From positions 1-64,000 of the forward strand of contig NZ_JACHIA010000016.1 in assembly GCF_014202995.1 (NCBI RefSeq): 64,000 nucleotides of DNA, written 5' to 3'. The stretch is from Longimicrobium terrae (GTDB taxonomy: Bacteria; Gemmatimonadota; Gemmatimonadetes; Longimicrobiales; Longimicrobiaceae). The translations under genes and the position numbers were made by a program. The number at the start of each line of letters is the position of its first letter. Position 1 is the stretch's first letter. This document shows, piece after piece, positions 61,824 to 64,000 of this stretch. Under the pieces are notes generated by a model. The model was not told the DNA's origin, searched no databases, and saw nothing but the letters and a program-made list of their open reading frames with translations.

Positions 61824-62384
61824 TCAGGTGTGGCGCAGCGCCGCTCTGTCGCCCAACTGGCTGACGATCACCCTGCGCACTTCGGGGAGCTGCTCCGGCG
61901 CAATTGCCCGGTGAGGCAGGTAGAAGGCACAGTTTCTGTTGTAGTAGAAGAGAAAGAACTCGGGCGTCTCCACCGCGCGCAGAACCCCGTTCCAGTGAAT
62001 AGAGTTCTGCGTTCTGCCGTTGTCGGTTCCGTATCCATCGCCGGACAGCGTTCCAATCAGGGTGTGCTGGCCGGGGCCGTTCTCCCGGCTCTGCGCCCGG
62101 GCCGTAAGCCAGGGCCCGATCCAGGCCATCAGCGTAGCCCAGGCCACGAGAAAGAGTATCCACGGCCCGATCGCCTGCACTAACGCCCCACGGGACAGTG
62201 TGCCATCCCAGAGGGTCGAGGCAACCGCCACGATCATGATCAGCAGCACGGGATAAGCAAACACCAGCCACCAGGGGCGCCCGCTCACGTTGGCGCGCAC
62301 CGCCCTGACCGCGCGCACCACTTCGCCGCGATCCCACGTGAAGCGGAACTCGAGTGGTTGGGAAACGATGGCTTCGGTCATCAT
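61824..62384 (-). CDS. YcxB-like membrane protein, copy 2
   Basis: 186 residues from ATG 62384 or 62381. LEFRFTWDRGEVVRA parallels VRFEWNRDEFARS of copy 1. Hydrophobic helices are at about 45-90, and the C-terminal domain has NGRTQNSIHWNGVLRAVETPE and YNRNCAFYLPHRAI. The two copies form a tandem duplication with a 34-base gap. Function unknown. Confidence 0.8.
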   Translation of the reverse strand: MMTEAIVSQPLEFRFTWDRGEVVRAVRAVRANVSGRPWWLVFAYPVLLIMIVAVASTLWDGTLSRGALVQAIGPWILFLVAWATLMAWIGPWLTARAQSRENGPGQHTLIGTLSGDGYGTDNGRTQNSIHWNGVLRAVETPEFFLFYYNRNCAFYLPHRAIAPEQLPEVRRVIVSQLGDRAALRHT

Positions 62385-62716
62385 GGATCAGGTCGGGATA
62401 TTGGAGGAGGCCTGCGCTTCGGTGGATTGCCGGCGTGTGGATCCGACGCATGAGGCGGTCGCCCTCGCCTGCCGGTCGTGTGCGTGCAGCGAACCGCCCC
62501 CATGAGGCTGAGTCGGGACGGAGCCTATCACCGCGATGCGCTGCGGCCCTCGCCTCCACCCGGTTGCGACTTCCCGGTCGCCTCGTCGTTCAAGGCGCGA
62601 CCGCGAAGAAAGCTACCGTGCTCTCCGAATCGCGCAATCCTCTTGTAAGCCGAAGCGGGAGAGCATGTTGCGCGTGCAGGAATCGATTCTGTTCACGCGG
62701 CGGCGGCTCGGGTGCG
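62385..62716. other. Intergenic gap
   Basis: About 330 bases between the YcxB pair and the esterase gene. I see no repeat module, hairpin or convincing gene; it presumably contains the promoter of the YcxB operon. Confidence 0.4.
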
Positions 62717-63446
62717 TCAGGACGCGGGAACGGGCGCGGCGGGCGGGGGCGACTCGCCGCGCAGAATGGGCTCCAGCGTCTTCCACACCGTCGCGGCCAG
62801 AATGCGGTGGCCGCGGGCGTTGGGGTGCACGCCGTCCGCGATGTTCAGGTCGCGGATGCCGGCCACGCCTTCCAGCAGAAACGGGATGAGCGTAAGCCCA
62901 TTCTGCCGCGCCAGTTCCGGATACGTGGGATCGAACCGCTGCACGTACGCGCTGCCCAGGTTGGGCGCGGCGCGCATCCCCACCAGCACGATGCGCGCGT
63001 TGGGCCGCGCGGCGCGCACGGTGTCGATGATGCTCTGCAGGTTGGCGCGCAGCGAATCCACGTTGGTGCCCTGCAGCATGTCGTTGGCGCCGGTCTCCAG
63101 CACCAGCACGTCGAATGGCTGCCGCAGCAGCCACCCGATGCGCTGCCGCGCACCGGCGCTCTTTTCGCCGCTGAGCCCGGCGTTCACCGTGGTCCACGGC
63201 AGGCCGGCGGAGTCGATTTTCTCCTGAATCCGCGCGGGATACGCCTCGTTGCGCTCCAGCCCGTACCCGTCCGTCAAACTCGTCCCCAGGAACATGACGA
63301 CGCGCCGCGGCTGGGACGGCGTGGCGTCGGACGCGCGGGCGCCGTCGGCGGAACCTTGGGCAGACCCGTTGCTTTCAGCGCGTCCGCACCCGACAATCAG
63401 AGTCAGCAGGGCCATGGCGGGCCCCGCGCGGCGCACGAAGGACAAG

Positions 63447-63454
<8 letters not shown>
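62717..63454 (-). CDS. tesA: TesA-like SGNH arylesterase/lysophospholipase, lipoprotein
   Basis: 245 residues from ATG 63454. Lipoprotein signal with VGC (C23), then a Ser/Ala-rich linker and the SGNH domain: block I FLGTSLTDGYGL (S59), GANDML (block III) and DGVHPN (block V, Asp-His). The pattern GTSLTxGYGL is specific for TesA-type thioesterase/arylesterase. It is divergent from, and overlapping by 8 bases with, the ybbA-like ABC gene, the arrangement known from Escherichia coli, where tesA and ybbA are also neighbours. Confidence 0.92.

Positions 63455-64000
<546 letters not shown>

Overview
The window is GC-rich bacterial chromosome, densely coding on both strands, with many GTG and TTG starts. 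Gene content and repeat style point to the Gemmatimonadota, most like a Longimicrobium-type soil bacterium: a DUF2723 glycosyltransferase, an SUF system with SufU, a PEVPF-type conserved protein otherwise typical of Bacteroidota, a GMSPxGLKKF helix-turn-helix protein, and intergenic regions packed with short palindromic repeats. This placement is an inference; there is no rRNA here. I saw no rRNA, tRNA, CRISPR array, transposase or prophage.

Layout. 1-9.5 kb: TetR regulator, MFS exporter, metallo-hydrolase, a solo MreB-like protein, a large DUF2723 membrane protein and a DUF1540 peptide. 10-16.8 kb: DedA protein, then the mutasome operon imuA-imuB-dnaE2, whose dnaE2 carries an in-frame palindromic repeat. 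16.8-18.7 kb: two tandem paralogous PIN-domain modules with near-identical upstream regions. 18.9-22.9 kb: DEAD-box helicase, SGNH hydrolase, patatin. 23-29.7 kb: Fe-S assembly cluster sufC-sufB-sufD-Rieske-sufS-sufU with a Fur-like palindrome upstream and hairpin repeat elements in its gaps. 29.8-37.6 kb: acetyltransferase, thiolase, dihaem cytochrome c, NYN protein, then an Rrf2 regulator, a small secreted protein and an Old Yellow Enzyme linked by a shared operator-like motif. 38.2-48.3 kb: MFS and ABC exporters in one operon, secreted or unknown proteins, polysaccharide deacetylase, CPBP protease, a second Rrf2 regulator with a thioredoxin-reductase-like enzyme, and a helix-turn-helix protein. 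49-57 kb: polyphosphate kinase, a tandem repeat tract, a three-domain cell-wall amidase, a beta-propeller lipoprotein, dihydrolipoyl dehydrogenase. 57-60 kb: Xer-type recombinase beside a lower-GC pair of convergent, overlapping genes (methyltransferase; membrane-anchored GNAT-like protein). 60-64 kb: MscL, DinB, two YcxB-like paralogues, and a divergent tesA/ybbA pair at the right edge.

How it works together. The best-supported circuits are SUF iron-sulfur assembly, probably iron-regulated; translesion mutagenesis by ImuA/ImuB/DnaE2; and redox or electrophile response, where two Rrf2 genes and two neighbouring genes share the operator-like motif GYAAC-N7-GYTRC. Several dispersed repeat families, some built as 100-180 bp elements with long terminal inverted repeats, occupy operon gaps, supply a stop codon (sufC) and enter a coding frame (dnaE2). 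They are the most unusual structural feature of the window.
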